Origin: Setophaga petechia
Lineage: Eukaryota; Chordata; Aves; Passeriformes; Parulidae
Assembly (NCBI GenBank): GCA_024362935.1
Contig: JANCRA010000003.1
Location: 39,307,291 to 39,371,290 of the forward strand
Reading direction: 5' to 3'
Length of the DNA stretch: 64,000 nucleotides
The notes under the pieces were generated by a model. The model had not been told where the DNA came from, searched no databases, and saw only the letters and a program-made list of their open reading frames with translations. This document shows positions 44,701 to 58,529 of this stretch, in pieces (the first letter of the stretch is position 1; each line of letters opens with the position of its first letter). A program made the position numbers and the translations under genes.

Positions 44701-47700
44701 TAGAAGCCATGAGTGATCAAAAGCACCTGGAAGACATTTCCCCGGGTTTTTCCTTTCCAATAAGTGGACCACAAGAAAAGGTTTTGTGCCTGTCTTTGCC
44801 CAGCTTTGTGGATGCAGACTGGCAGATTCCTTCCTTGCTCCCCCATACACAGAAATGCCTTTAGAGGGTGAGAAAATGCAGCAGCTTTCTTTATCCTAAG
44901 GGAGCCCTGGCAGAAAAAATAGATGAGATTCAGGCATGTCCCATCCTTCATGGAGCAGCCATTGGCCAAGGATGTGTTGCTGAGGAGAGACCTGTGAACT
45001 ACTCCAGAAGGAACTCTGGGGTTCCTTACTTGGCTCCACTCTCACAGAAAAGGTTGATTTCTGCAGGCACTTCCATAATGAAGATAGGTAATACAAAGGT
45101 GGAGGCCTCACTCAGAGCTTCTAGCTGGTCTCTAATCAGTGACCATTTCCTTTCATGCCTTTCAAGGAAGATAAACCTTCCTTGCTTCATGAGCAGCATA
45201 TAAACACACTGGTGTCTCACATCAGCTCTCTGTGACTGAGGTACCTTGTTCCTCACTGCAAGGCAGAAGCTGTCCCCTCACAAGCAGAGCAATTTTTCAG
45301 AAGAGGTTTCATAAAGGGCCTCACCTCCCCCAAAAAGGCAGTGCTATCAGGACAGCACCCTCTTGGATTAGGAGTGAGAGGAGAGGCACACCTTCCACCT
45401 TCACCTTGCAAGTGGAAGCTCAGCTCCTCCCTGTGCATCACCTCAGCAGGGTCTGAGAGGGTCCCTGCCACCTCAGGAAGGACAGACTGAATGGCAAAGG
45501 GCAAAACTCACTGTCTGTTTCCCAAGCTCAGGCAAGACACAGAAGCATGACTACACTTGTATGGCCAGACACCTTGTGTTAGTGAGCCCACAGAGGGGAA
45601 ATGGGGACACAGGAACCAGGGGTCAGACACATCCTGCAGGGAGCCTGCCTTGGTTTCCCTCCAGGTGTAGGGCATGCAGAGGGAGATGTGCTTGTCACAT
45701 TGCTTCTTTGGAACAACTGTCTGGGCAGCACTGAGCACTTCCAAGGGAAAGGACAGAAAAGTGGTGTCTGGGTACAGACATTCAGGCACAAGCTGACAAA
45801 AGGGGTGATACCACTGACACCAAATGTCACATATTGAAGATGTTGGAGACATTTGTTCTAATTCCCTCCTCCTCTCAGTCAGCTTTCTATAACAAGTGTA
45901 GCAGCCATAGATACCTCCTTTGTAATAGCCTCCAGGGCACCACAAGCTCTCGTCTTTTACCTACACTACCTTTGTAACTTGCCTTTCTTCTGCCAGTAGA
46001 TGTAATCACAGACTTCCTTTCGACATGGAGAAGGTCTCAGAGGTAGGATAATTTTTCAAATTTATGTTTTTCCTCTTTTGCTCTCCAGGTTTCCAAATAT
46101 TCAGGACTGAACCTCGGAGCCTTTACCTAGTACAGCCATTAAATCCTCACTGTAATCAGTTTTGCTAACCAAACAAGTGAATACAATTTTGCTGAGCAAA
46201 TTGATTAAATTCCAGTATCTCTACAAATATATGGGGTCAGGATTACTTGTGGCCTGTCACAAAACAGCCAGCTCACTCACTGGCCAGATGCTACAATCCC
46301 ATATTATACTCATACCATGATAAAAACAGGAGGTTGTTCACTAGGTAGCATTGGTCAGATTCAGCTGATTCTTGTAGAGGAAGAATTATAAGGTTTAGGC
46401 ATTTCAAATTGCAACATTCTTTTAGCTTGGTTTAACCAACAAGCAGATTATTTCCCCCCCTTTTTTAGCACAGCATATAAACCAAAACATGAGTTAATGT
46501 TAGGGGCTAGATCTGGGTCAATTGTTAACACCACTGCTAAGAAAACTTCATGCAGAAAATTATCTGCACAGCAACTACAAAAATCACAATGCAATTCAAA
46601 AAGCAGGAGCAGGTGATTTTGCTTAGGTCTGGGTTATTTCTGTAGCTTTTAACGCTTCCTTATTACTAAAGACTTTGAATTAAATATTGACAGTTTTTAA
46701 CTGAAAGAACAAAATATAGAGGAGCTGCTAAAGACCAGGTTCTGCACAAAGTTCATAAACATGAGAGTACAGGTGAGTACATGAAATCACACTGTGATGA
46801 TGACAGAAAGAAACCCTAATTTCCTAATAATAGTCTTACTAGTATTGAAATAGCAAACTTAGAGAAAAGAAGAAATAAAGGTCTCTTGGGCATTGATTTA
46901 CCTCATCTTGTTGGAAGCATCTCAGGTGATGAAGATCAGCACAGTAGGTGGGATCTGGCTGGAGTTTAATAAAGGCTGCTTGAGGGCCAACAGGTGTTTC
47001 CATTTCTAAATCCCATTGAGGAGGTACCTGGATCTCTTCCCTGAGGAGACACTGGTTATCTGAGCTGATTGACCTTTGCAGTTCAGATTCTAGGAAGCAC
47101 TACAGACAAGAAGGGGGGAAAAAAAAGAAGAGCAGAAGATATGTACTCTGATGAATGCATTTGGGTGTTATTTTGAGAAATGCTTATTCAGTTCTGTTGG
47201 CATAGAAGTGGATGGGCAGCAGGGTCTCAAGACAAGACCCCATCAACACAACTTTAAAACCCACAATGTATTAGTGATATTCTGCCAGGATTTTTTTTGC
47301 CATAAAACATGTATCAGAATGTATTTGTTGTTTTGATTTACTTGATTTTCCCTAAAATAATTATTATTGTCATCATAGTGGTTGAAAAACTTTGCCATAG
47401 ATAGAAGTTTTGAGAAATGGTAACAAAAGTACAGTATTATCTGTAATAAGCAACTGTAACTGTAGCATTTTGTAAACAATCATGGCTATATTATGGGAGG
47501 AACTATCATGATACTGAGTTTGTGTGCATTTATTTTTAAATGATTAATTGAATACCTGCCAGGTTTGGGCCATCATTATGTTTTGGGATGAATGGCTGCA
47601 CCAGGTGAATGAGTGGAGGCTGGGGGTGTGAGGTGGAATGTGCAGATGCCCTGGCTGTGTGCAGCAGTGTCCTGCCTGCTGCTGGAGCCAGCAGCCAGCT

Positions 47701-49708
47701 CAGCACAGCAAACAGCTCAGCTGCACAGCAGACAGGACAAGATGGGAGCTGCAGATGGTCCTGTCACCCTGTGATGGGTACAGCTGCCCTAGGGACACTG
47801 AGTGATGAGATGTCCCTTTTCTGTCACAGTGCAGAGCTGCACTGTGCCTCACCTGGGCCAAGGAGCTCCAGGTCCAGCCAGGAGCTCCCATGGTCACAAC
47901 ATGATCCCAGAGGATGAAGTGCCAGCCAGGGTCTGTAATGGGGGAGAAGGAAGTCTGCAAGGCAATTTATAGATGAGTAAGAGCCCTGCCTATATCTTCC
48001 CATGGAGCAAAGGCAGACAAGGTTTTGTGTGAACTTGTCTCCTCTGCAGGGCCAGGAAGTCAGTAGTTCATTTTTCTCTCTGAGCTCCTTTTTTATATGT
48101 ATGTATTTGTTTACTAATGTTTGAGAATTAAAAGCAGGAGAAACCAGAGTGCATTTTCTGCTGCTAATGAGCCAGTGACTTACCTGTAATTAAAGAGGAG
48201 GTAAACTCATTTATTTGTTGATTCAGGTTGGGCAGGGAGGAGTACATTGACTCTTCCTTGCCCAAAGTAGAATTGGGAAAACCCCATTCACTCCTGTGGA
48301 TAGAAAAATCACTCTTATATCTTCACTTAAACTGTAAAAACACAACCAATCCCACAAAACAGATAACATCTAGAAAAGCTCTAAGTAGATAAATTCTACT
48401 CTTTGCAGCATTAAGTCACAAGGTGTTGTTTCTCCCACCCTCAGCAGGGGGGGAGGTCTGCCCTACAAATCAAAATTCTTACATGCTTAATCCTTAATAC
48501 CACAAGGCAGTCTCCATCACGTGAATCCTTGGTCCAAGGAATATGCAGTACTGCAGATAAAGACAGAGAGATCCTATTAAAAGTTAAATCCCCTACTGTT
48601 CCCTGCTGTGCTCTGGGTAGAGGACATGCAAAGTGGCAGCAGTGTAAGTGGACAAGGCTGAGGCAGAATCTGGGGTCTTGAGAGTTCATTTAAGATAGGG
48701 TTAGCAAGCAGCCTTTGGGACTCAGAAGCTCCTCTGTTCACTTATAAGCTGTCAGTGTAACACATCAATCCATGATTCTTCCCCCTGGAGAGCCTGACTG
48801 TAAGAGGTCCTGGAAAGTATACTCAGGAGGCTCAGGTCACATCACTGCAACCTACCCATTTCACTGGAAATATGTCCACTACTGGGAAAGGTTGGAGAAG
48901 GCTGGTGTTGACCAGTTCTGTTAATTTTGGTTTAAAGAGGAAAAAAAAAAACCCTTGTATATAAATGTTACTGCTCTATCTCTCCCATTCCTGCTCATGC
49001 TTCCAGCTTTGCATGGAGCACACCTTTCTCCTCAATCCCCACACATTCCTGTAAGGAAGGGCACACTGCAGGACCCAACCAAAGAACATGCAGCAGGTGG
49101 GTGTGACAGATGGGGGACAGCAAGGGAACAGTGAGATAATTAGGATTAGAACCATAAACAGCAGCGGTGGCAGACACTATGAGAGACACTTGAAAATTAA
49201 AATTGGATGTTTGCTTATGAAGAGTTCGTTGCTTCCTGCCTGTTTTCACCAAAAAAATCAAGTTGCTTTGACATCACAGTTAGTTGCTATGGAAATGCTG
49301 ATGCTTCCAAAGATAGGACTGCGCTGGAGGGCTATAAAAAGTCCTGGAGACCCAGCTGAGTCTGTACATATTTAGGAAAAGCCAGCACAGCATTTATTTT
49401 TGGCAGTGGCAGAACAGCCCATTCATGTGACAGAATGTGACACCAGAAGTGGATACGGGGACATAACAATACAACAGAGTGCCATGATGCTGAGGTGGGG
49501 AGGGAGGGGTCAGAGTTAGGCCTCTGGGGAAAGTAGAGTACTTAAATCAGTACCACCCTGGCAGTAAATAATAAAGCTCCCCCAAAAAATGCAAAGTAAA
49601 TTTTAGAAAGAGGAACTGCTAGAAATGGAACTTCTCTGTTCCCACAAAGTTGTCATAGGCTTTAACAACCTTGTGAGAGAAATCTTCCAGTAATTTTAAA
49701 TTTCAGTA
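41758..49708. other. Intergenic, no gene recognised
   Basis: About 8 kb with no supported gene or transposon. The strongest non-random signal is the TATA-like cluster near 49.3 kb. Confidence 0.4.
49269..49340 (+). promoter_or_regulatory. TATA-like element with upstream CRE-like site (weak)
   Basis: TATAAAAA at 49333-49340 sits in a GC-richer local context. About 60 bp upstream is TGACATCA (49269-49276), one base from a CRE/AP-1 site, then GTTGCTATGG resembling half of an RFX X-box. No exon is recognised downstream, so a chance match is likely. Confidence 0.2.
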
Positions 49709-50130
49709 AACACAGAATCATAGAATCATGTAGGTTGGAAAAGACTCTTGAGATCATCAAGTTCAAAACTAATGCTGCCAAATCCACCACTAAACCATGT
49801 CCCTAAGTGCCACAAGTACATGTCTTTTAAATACCATCAGGAATGATGACTCCACAACTTCCCTTGGCGATCTATTCCAGTGCTTGATAACCCTTCCAGT
49901 GAAATTTTTTTTCCTAATATCCAATCTAAACCACTCCTGGTGCAGCTTGAGGCTAGATTTACATTGTGTTATCACTTGTTACCAGGGGGAAGAGAATAGC
50001 CCCTACCCAGATACACCCTCCTCTCAGGCAGTTGTAGAGAGTGATGAGCTCCCACCCCAGCCTCCTTTCCTTCAGGCTAAAGAACTTCAGCTCCCTCAGC
50101 TGCTCCTTATAAGATTTGACTTTGCTAACA
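49709..50130 (-). mobile_element. CR1 LINE, 3' end fragment, inverted (about 420 bp)
   Basis: Begins on the plus strand with 'cacagaatcatagaatcatg', the inverted CR1 terminal octamers, then 'gttggaaaagactcttgag', 'ccactaaaccatgtccct', 'actccacaacttcccttgg', 'ttccagtgcttgataaccct', 'ccaatctaaaccactcctgg', 'gttaccagggggaagagaat', 'cagctccctcagctgctcct'. The 3' end is intact and the 5' end truncated. Confidence 0.95.
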
Positions 50131-52339
50131 AATACTATAACCGTTGTTTACAGCTGGGATGTCAGAAGGTCATCATCATCATCATGAATACTTTTAGACC
50201 TGGTTAAAAAAATATTTCCCTTTTCAACCCTCCTTTTTCTAGCTCAACTTTTTTTTTAAACAATAGCTGAGCTTTTCTGCCTCTCAGTTGTTGAAAAAGG
50301 AGGAATGATAGCCTGAGCAAAATTTATCTGACATTGTTGTCATCTCTCTGGAGGAGATGGATACAGAAGCATTTACCCTATGAGAGAAAGACTTCACCAC
50401 AAACCAGCTGCTCACCAAGTTTGTTAGGACACTGAGTTACATCACAGGCAGAATGGACAGGTCCACCAGAGACATTTCTGTGCCCAGGAGTCTCTCCCTG
50501 TCTGCCACGCTGCTGAGGTCTGCCTGTGGATGACAGCTGGAAGCATGCAGGAAGTCTCTGGAGCACTGCTCTGGCAGGGCAGGTGGGCTGTACAGTAGAT
50601 CAGCTCAGGCTTCACTTGATGCTTTTGAAATCTATGTCATGATTGTGGCTTTCAGGGTAAAACATTTTTCAGAAGAGCTTTGACTCCTGGGCAAATGCTC
50701 CTTTACCCACATGGAGGCTTCATTTGGCTCCTATCTGTATTCCTGTTCCTAAAACCAAATGGAAAATTTGCCTCCACAAAGACTAATGCCAGCAGCATTT
50801 TCATCCTCCATTAAATACCCCCAGGCTATGGATATCAGCCAGTAGTAATGAGTGCTCCTTCCCCTCCCAGCACAGCTCTAACACTTCAGCAGCCACAGAG
50901 TCTTTACTCATGTTGTGCTGTTCAAAAAGCAGGACAGCACTTCCTTCAGACACCACTCTGTCCAGCACTGAATGAAAAGGGGCATAAGAACAAAAAACAC
51001 TTCTTGAGCTTGCAAGGACTGTCCCCAGTTTCACAGGCAAATCCATTACACCCATCCATACTCCTTTTAGGCTTCCTTAATCTAGGCAAAACCAGGGAGA
51101 AATGCTATGCTCACAAAGGATGTTTCTGTAGTCCATAAATCCACATTGTCTGATATGACTGAGCAGTTATGATAGGGATGCTGCAGAAAGACTCCCCTGA
51201 TCTTCCCTCTGCTTTGTTTGATGCCACAGCAATTTAGCAAGGGCAGAAATTACTCTCCACCCCTGCAAGCTCAAGAGAGACCTGTAGCACTTGTATAGCA
51301 ATGGAGAGTCTGGGGCGGGGTGGGGGAGGCAAGAAAAAAACAAGCTAGATTAAAACCCAGTTTCTTCATTTAAGAAATTGTTGCATCAGTCTAAGATGAA
51401 ACCTTGTAGAAACAGAAGTCAGAGAACACAAATTGCTCCAGTGCATGTCTTTGCTGGAAATGTTTTAGGACATGTGCTCTCACTTCTCAGGGAAAGACAA
51501 ATACTGCCTTTGTTGTAGACTCTGGAAAGAAAAGCAAAGGCTTTTATTCTAAAGCTGCCCAGCAGCTGAGACATCCCTGAAACAGCTAAAAGCCTTCTAA
51601 CTTCTTGCTTAAATTTAGACATACTCCTATATATCCCAAAAAAATGTGTTAGATTTTGTGCCAACATTATTTGTGTCATTATTTCTCTCTTCTCAGTTAA
51701 TGCATACATAGATGCAGGATTTACAGACAGGAATCATCTCTCCTCCTCCATTACTGATTACCTGGCTGAACAGCCACAGCCTTTCTGATTTATTCATGTA
51801 AGATAGGATCTTCACTCCTTGATCATCTCAGTAACCTTTTCTTGTGCATACTCATTACAGCCTGAATTAATCCTTCTTGGAAGGGAGAGTGGAGGGGGCG
51901 GGGGCAGGGGGGGAGCTGTGCCTTCACAGAGCTGTGTATCTTTCTTTGCTTCCTACACCCTTAGAAATAACTTCCCAGGGACCAAGAATCACTCTCCTCA
52001 CCCTATTCTAAGGACTGGAAAGTTTCCAAGCCAGTCACCCCACTTCCTACAGAGGCAGGTGAAGATTCCTGGTTGGGCAAAAGGTAAATGCTGCTGGCAA
52101 TCATTAGCCACAGATGTGCTGTCATGATGATTTGGGTGGCATAGACAGACCTTACTTTATTGTTTCTGTTTCAGAATTGCAGTAGATCATTCAGAATTAA
52201 AAATGAGAGGGTCCTGATTTAAGCAGGAACCTGTATCACTGAAGCAGAGAGAGAAATAGGTCTAAAATGAAGCTGTGAGTTGCTGTGGTTTTTTTCTCCT
52301 CCACCTTCTTTCCTTCCCCTGTCCTGTTGACCTGTGAAT
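50131..52339. other. Intergenic, no gene recognised
   Basis: No exon recognised. G-rich tracts occur at about 51313-51330 and 51892-51914; the second has enough G runs to be a candidate quadruplex on the plus strand. Confidence 0.4.
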
Positions 52340-52612
52340 TACAGAATCACAGGATATGCAGAGTTGGAAGGGACACACAAGGATCACCAAGTCCAGCTCC
52401 CATCCCTGCACCACCCCCAGGAGTCACAGCATGTGCCCAAGAGCATTGTCCAAAAGCTTCTTGAGCTCTGTCAGGTGCTGTGACTGCTTCCCTGGGGAGC
52501 CTGTTCCAGTGCCCAAACACCCACTGGGTGAAGAACCTTTTTCTAATACCTAAACCAAACCTCCCCTGACACTTCAGGCCATTCCCTTTGGTCCTGTCAC
52601 TGTCACCACATA
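52340..52612 (-). mobile_element. CR1 LINE, 3' end fragment, inverted
   Basis: Reverse complement of a CR1 3' end: 'ttacagaatcacaggatatg', 'agttggaagggacacac', 'aggatcaccaagtccagct', 'tgcttccctggggagcct', 'gttccagtgcccaaacaccc', 'gaagaacctttttctaatac', 'caaacctcccctgacacttc', 'aggccattccctttggtcct'. It resembles the copy at 58.5-59.3 kb (shared 'gggtgaagaacctttttc' motif), so both may belong to one subfamily. Confidence 0.93.
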
Positions 52613-53498
52613 AAGTCACACCATACAAGTCCATTTTTTGCTTAGTCCCATTTGCTGTCAAGCCTGCTTGCCTTTTAGGTGATGCATAAGTATGCTTGTT
52701 TAAACAGGAGCAGAAGGAACTGTCAGCTCAAGAGCAGCTCAGCCAAGTGTGTAGCACCTAATCTAACCTTGATCTGGCTGGCCATAGTCTCCTCGCCACC
52801 AGGCCAGGCCCAGAGGCTCCAGGGAAGGCTGCAGGACCCCCTGCCTGCTATTAGCAGACAATTCATCTTCCTAACACTGTCCTGAGCAACTCCGCCCATC
52901 CTGGCAGAACCAAACCACATGCTCATGTTTGCTTATTCCACACAAAGAAATCCCTAAAACTCCCAGCAAAGACAACATGGGCTCCCCTTTGAGGGAAAAC
53001 TCCCTGCAGAAGCAGCACACAGGGGACTGCTCTCTCCTGCAGCGGCAGCCGTCTCATGTCCCCACTGTCAGGCACGGAGGGCAGGAGGAAGGGTGTGTTG
53101 GAGATACAACCAGATGCTGTTTCCAGCAGAGGAAGGGCTTGCAACTCCACCCATGCATCTCTTGTGCCAGACCTTTTTCTGTAACAAAGCACTAAACAAG
53201 ATGCTTCTTGTGTCCAGTGTGGATTCCTACTCTCCAAATCTCTCTCAGCTCCCCTTTGTAGCTCCTTCTGCCCTTAGATGGAGAAGTGACCCACATCTGG
53301 TGCTGCTAATTGAAAGGATCTCCAAGCTTTGGCCAAAAAGAGGCAGACCTTTTTGTTTCAGAGGCATACAGAGATACACAGAGCAGGCAGAGGAAGACAC
53401 TGTTCAGCAGGCTTAAGGCTCACTGATCTGAGATAGGCCTAAAGGATCCTAATTTAGGGATGTACAATAATTTTCTTCCAGCAATCTTCACAGAAATC

Positions 53499-53501
<3 letters not shown>
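52613..53501. other. Intergenic, no gene recognised
   Basis: Only short frames without recognisable protein content. Confidence 0.4.
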
Positions 53502-53553
<52 letters not shown>

Positions 53554-53584
53554 CACACACACACACCCCACGCACACACACCCA
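53502..53584 (+). repeat. (CA)n microsatellite
   Basis: About 80 bp of nearly uninterrupted CA, with CCCC and CG interruptions toward the right end. Confidence 0.97.
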
Positions 53585-55890
53585 CCATTTACATGATCAA
53601 ATATTTATCTTTTAATATTTATTACTGGTACCTCATAATTCAGTTTACCAGCAGTAGGGAAATGTGCCTTACACCCTGGCTCCCCTGAGAACCAGAAAGC
53701 TTGTTAACTTCATCCTGTTAACTTCCACTTTGCTGTTCACAAGGTATAAAGACATAACCAAAAATAATTCAGCTTCACAAGTTCAAGAACGTTTAATTCA
53801 GCTCCTTGGATGTGAAGCTTTCTTTTTCTGCAGCTTGGTGTGTCACACCATAACAACATAAAGCTTTAGAAAGGTAAAGTCCTAGACAGGAAATATGACA
53901 TCATGCAACTGCTCAGCAGCCCAGTGTGCCAAGCAGAGCACATAAAAATGCAGAGAATTTCACCAAAGAGAGCCAAGTGAGTCCTGACAGGCTCTTTTAA
54001 AGTCATTAGCACTGTATTTCATGGTGCACAGACCCCAGTACTGTGATGTTGAAATGTCACAAGTGATGTTTGCTTAACAGACAAGACCGATCTCAGATGA
54101 ACCTTTAACTAAAAGTAGAAATCACATACAAAATAAACTAACAAAACTTCCATCAATTTTGTACTTAAAACTTGAAATGTGTTATGTACCTCCCCAGTCT
54201 TCCCTTGCCAGCAACCAGGTTTTACCAGATTTTCAATCCCACGCTGTCGCTGTCGTGTCAGCATGCAAAACTTCCCCCCTCAAATCAGATTCCCCACCCA
54301 CCCCTTAAATGTATAACACAATACTTGAGGTTCTTGGGACAAGCACTTGCCATTGTGCTCATGTGTCATTGGTTTTTGTCATTGTGCCAGGTCATATGAA
54401 AACAAAGCAATTTTAAGTACAGTGGGTGCAATTGTTACAAAAATAGTTGAATGGGTTATAATAAGCACAGTGCTTTCTTTTAAAATACATGCATTCTTGA
54501 GATATATTGTAGGATGTTTCTAAATTTGAGGTGATTTTCCCAGTCTGAATACGTGGGAATATGTTGCGTGGGTTTTAAAGAAAATAAACTGATAATGCTT
54601 TGCAGCCTACCTCCTGATGTCTCATAGACAACAGATTAAAAACTACTGTTCTATATCAAACCATACCACTTTTTAGAACCCATTTGAAATTTCCTTACTT
54701 AAAAACCTGTAAAGATAGCAACCTGTAAAAGACAAAATATTATAACCCTTCAGGTTGCTCAAAAATCATGGTAAGTATGGCACTTTCTAGAATTTCAGTC
54801 AATCTTACTAATCTACTGTTATGTAACTTTTTTTAGATATATCCATACTAGCAACAGATTGTTCAGCTTTGGAACTAACAAGGAAATAATTCAGCAGCCT
54901 CTGAACCTGATCTCAATTTCCTTGTCCTGGGCATGCACTCACATTGTGTAGAGTTCATTTTTTCACGTTTTTTTATGACTCTGAGCAAGATGCAAGGGGC
55001 CACATGAGCATGCTGATATCCATCTGTCTGTTGACAGTATCTGTCATTCCCAATAGTGGATGTGACTGCCAGGGATGGGCTGGGCACATATGTTGTCTCA
55101 GGAAGATAGGCTTTTACACACCCACTCCTGGCTGACCTGCTGATATCTGTCTCTACATCTCCTACATCTCTTCCCTCAGTCAAGTGTCATCCACCCCAGT
55201 CCCGTCCCATGGTCTCTCACAAGGTACAACCACAGGCTGGTCACATCCTCACAAAATTCTATCTTTCTCCCTGAAACTGAAAATTGTTCACTGAGCAATC
55301 TCAGTCCTATCTCCTAACAATCTCTGCTCTTCTGGGCTGGTCCATGCTTGACACTAGTCTTGCATTTGTGTTGTGCCTTCATTGATCCATGTGCAAAACA
55401 GAACTTCTCAGCCTCTTTCTTTTGGATATAGTAATTGCTCTTCTGCTGTTCAGTCCAGTAATTTCTCATTACATGACCAGAACAATTAGGGCTATCACAG
55501 GATATTTTGGCTGCCAGTTTAGTGTTGTGCTCTTTCCTGACAATTAGGCACAGGAACAATCTCTGAACATAAATGGTGAAAGCAGGGTCATTGCTCCTTG
55601 GCCTTCCTTGAGGGTTTGTGCACCTGCCTCTCAGTGAGACCTCATTTATACAGTAGAAAATGAAAGATTAAGAGGTGAGCTTTGTCTCCTGTAGCACACC
55701 TGAAACCTTTTTTTTTCTACCTGATTCACACTGGAGACCCCTATGGCCGGAGGAACAGAGATACAGTGGCCTTATCATGGGTGTGAAATGTCTGATGCAA
55801 ACAATGTGATTGTGTATTGACAGATGGAGCGTGAACTGTCACACATAGTTAGGTGACTTACATCACCACACTGGATGACTTACATCTTAA
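53585..55890. other. Intergenic, no gene recognised
   Basis: Mostly AT-rich. A minus-strand frame at 55314-55559 (81 codons, five cysteines after the start) may continue the decayed coding trace described at 55895-56835, but I cannot link them. Confidence 0.35.
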
Positions 55891-55894
55891 TTTT

Positions 55895-56835
55895 CTAACC
55901 TTTTCCCTTTCTCAGGGCATGTTCTGCCAGCTTAGGCACAGTTCTTCCCAACAGCAGTTCATTGCAGCTTTCTTTGTTACCTTTCCATTTTGACATACAC
56001 CTCACACTGACCATGACATTGCCAGTAATGGCATGTTTGAGACTCCTAATTGAAAAATCGTTTTTCAGTTTGATGCACTGTGTTATAATCCAAAGAACAT
56101 CTTTCATGATGTAGGAATCTCTTTCCTTGCTTGCTATGCAGTTTTCCTGTGTTTTGTAAATGTTTTAACAGTGACCTGGGTCTGTTACAAGTTCTTCATA
56201 TTTCTTGCATCATTTGCACTGATTACCACACCACTGATATTGTTTTCTGCTTCTCATATTTCTGCCCTCCATCAAGTTTCATTCTGTTAACTTTTTCCTA
56301 ATACAGACAGTTATGGGCACCAAGTGATCTTTTCAGCACCTTAATCTTTAGGAAAGACAGAGCATCCAGCATCTATTCGGTCAGTAAACTTTTTAATATC
56401 CCTTAATGATAGAAATAACCTCTTAGTCCTGAACAACTCACTGTATTGTTTCCCCTTTGTTGTCACCTTGAATCCTTCCATGGTAAATGACTTTTTTTTT
56501 CTTTTGGCAAGAATACTTTAGCACTTCCAGACTTTTCACAAAATGTCCTGCCTTGCTCCCACACTCCATCACACAGTGTGACAGTCTCATGTCACACATC
56601 TGGGTCTGCACTGTTGAGCAGTCTTTCCTGCTCCTCCAGATCATTGTCTGGAACATTTAATTTCCATTTTCCACAACCACACATCGTTTGTGTGTCCCAT
56701 GATTCTCAAGGCTGCTCAAGCTCGAGAGTACCTTTCAATATTACCTGTCTTTCCAGGTCTCTCTCATTTTGTACTGCTGTTTTCTTGATGAGCAAGACAG
56801 GTTTCATGATAGATCCTTCATGACAAATGAAACAA
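55895..56835 (-). pseudogene. Unidentified decayed coding-like sequence
   Basis: Two consecutive minus-strand frames read like broken protein. The first (56835-56341, about 165 codons) has two in-frame TGA codons and protein-like composition, with segments such as NVPDNDLEEQERLLNSADPD and LCDGVWEQGRTFCEKSGSAK. The second (56257-55895, about 120 codons, another frame) has two stops and clustered cysteines (WCGNQC ... CKKYEELV ... CIASKERD). Four stops in roughly 285 codons is fewer than chance would give in AT-rich DNA, but I chose these frames after looking. No introns are evident, so a retrocopy or old transposon is conceivable. I do not recognise the family. Confidence 0.22.
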
Positions 56836-58529
56836 TGAATAGAATAAGATTTTTTTTTTAAATATCTGCTCTTTCCTCGAGGTAGACTGTCACCATACTC
56901 TGTCCCTGTGCTCTTTTGTTTGACATTTAGCAGCCTGGTGTGCTGAGAGACACACTTGAAGCCTACCCATATGCCACAGCTGGATCTCTGCAGAACTTGT
57001 CATCAAACATGTGCATCTCATGAAGTTTCAGGTTTCAGTGCAAACACACTGTTTCACTGGATTATCTGAAACCTGCTCGCTTTCAGAAGCTTTTGGCTTG
57101 ATTGGAGTGGTAACTTCAGGTGGAAGTAATGAAAAATTTGAAAGTTTTGCTTGGATTCACCCCAATTTGACCCCAAAAGCTCAATTCCAAGCTGAATCTT
57201 AAAGGATTTAGGATAAAGCACAGTCATCTGGACTCATGTGACATTAGAGATTTCCAGTAATGGAATAAGACTTGAGGCTTCATCATGTATATGGTACTGT
57301 AATTCTGCTCTCCTCATGTAGCTGCAGATTACTTTACAACCAAATATAAACATATACATTTTCCAGCAGTACTCGATAATGAAATTCTGAACTGATAGCT
57401 CACACTTGAAGAAACTGTTATTATCAAATGACTGCAATAATACCTTTTCAGATTGACTATTGGGACTGGCCCTAGCAATATTGTGCTCAGCCAGTTCATC
57501 TTGTTGATAATAAATCTGATTTCACTCAGTGACACATCCATTGACTCTGCACCCCTTATACACAAGAGAGAAGAAAAAAAAATCTTCCAGCTTTGCAACT
57601 TTTCCCTACCTTTGCTGTATCAAATAGGCCTGTGTGTCAGAGTGTTCCATGAATAAAACCTTCACCCAGTGCCATCCTGTATCGGTTTAATGTCAACATC
57701 TACATGCTCATGGCTAAGGGCTCCAGGAAGAGGTGCTGCCATTCTGAACACAGTTTGCAAAATCAAAAGATTTCTGCATGGTTGAAAATTTTCTCTGCTC
57801 CAGGAATTTCATTGTAACACAAGTGTGGATCTGTCAAACCAGCTCTGCCTCTCCTTTAGCATATCAGTGTCCAAACACCAATCTTGGTAAAATACAAGGC
57901 AGTGTCAACAAAGCTCAGAGCTGAAGAACTAGCCTTCCTCCCCTCATCCTGGCCTGCAGCCATGCTGCTGCCTGTTTCTGGTAACACACAATTCTGTGTC
58001 CTCAGGAGGGGCAGCAGGGGTGCAAACTCACACAAAACTGAACTGCTGGGGGGCCACAGGGGTTTTGTGGAAAGAGGGTTTTTTAGGCTCAGCCTGTGTT
58101 TCTGTTCCCTGTGAATTTCACTCTCCATGTAATTTCCATTTCACTCTACAATACCAACAACACCAAGTTAAACAATAATGAGGGCAATCTTTTAGTCATG
58201 CTGAACTGGATGAACTATGGAGTTACTAGAGATCTCATGCCACCCTTACCAAGGGAGAGGATTGTCCTTGGGCTATGATCAGTCCCCCCATAGATGTTGG
58301 CTTCTCTTTCCTACTGTCTCTCCTGCTCTGGTATCTTCATTTCCCCATTTACAAATCCGTGTGTAACACTGAGGGTCCAAGGAACACACTGCCAGGGCAT
58401 TAGTAAATCTGTGTGTAGGAGGAAGGGGGGCAGAGCACTTCCAATTTCCAGAGTGCTTCCAGATCAGTCTGTGGCAAGTAAGATGTACACTTAACACTGC
58501 TTATATATGCACACATATGTATGTGGGCA
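56836..58529. other. Intergenic, no gene recognised
   Basis: Possible upstream continuation of the decayed coding trace on the minus strand (for example 57.15-57.03 kb), with frequent stops and frame changes. Nothing else supported. Confidence 0.3.
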
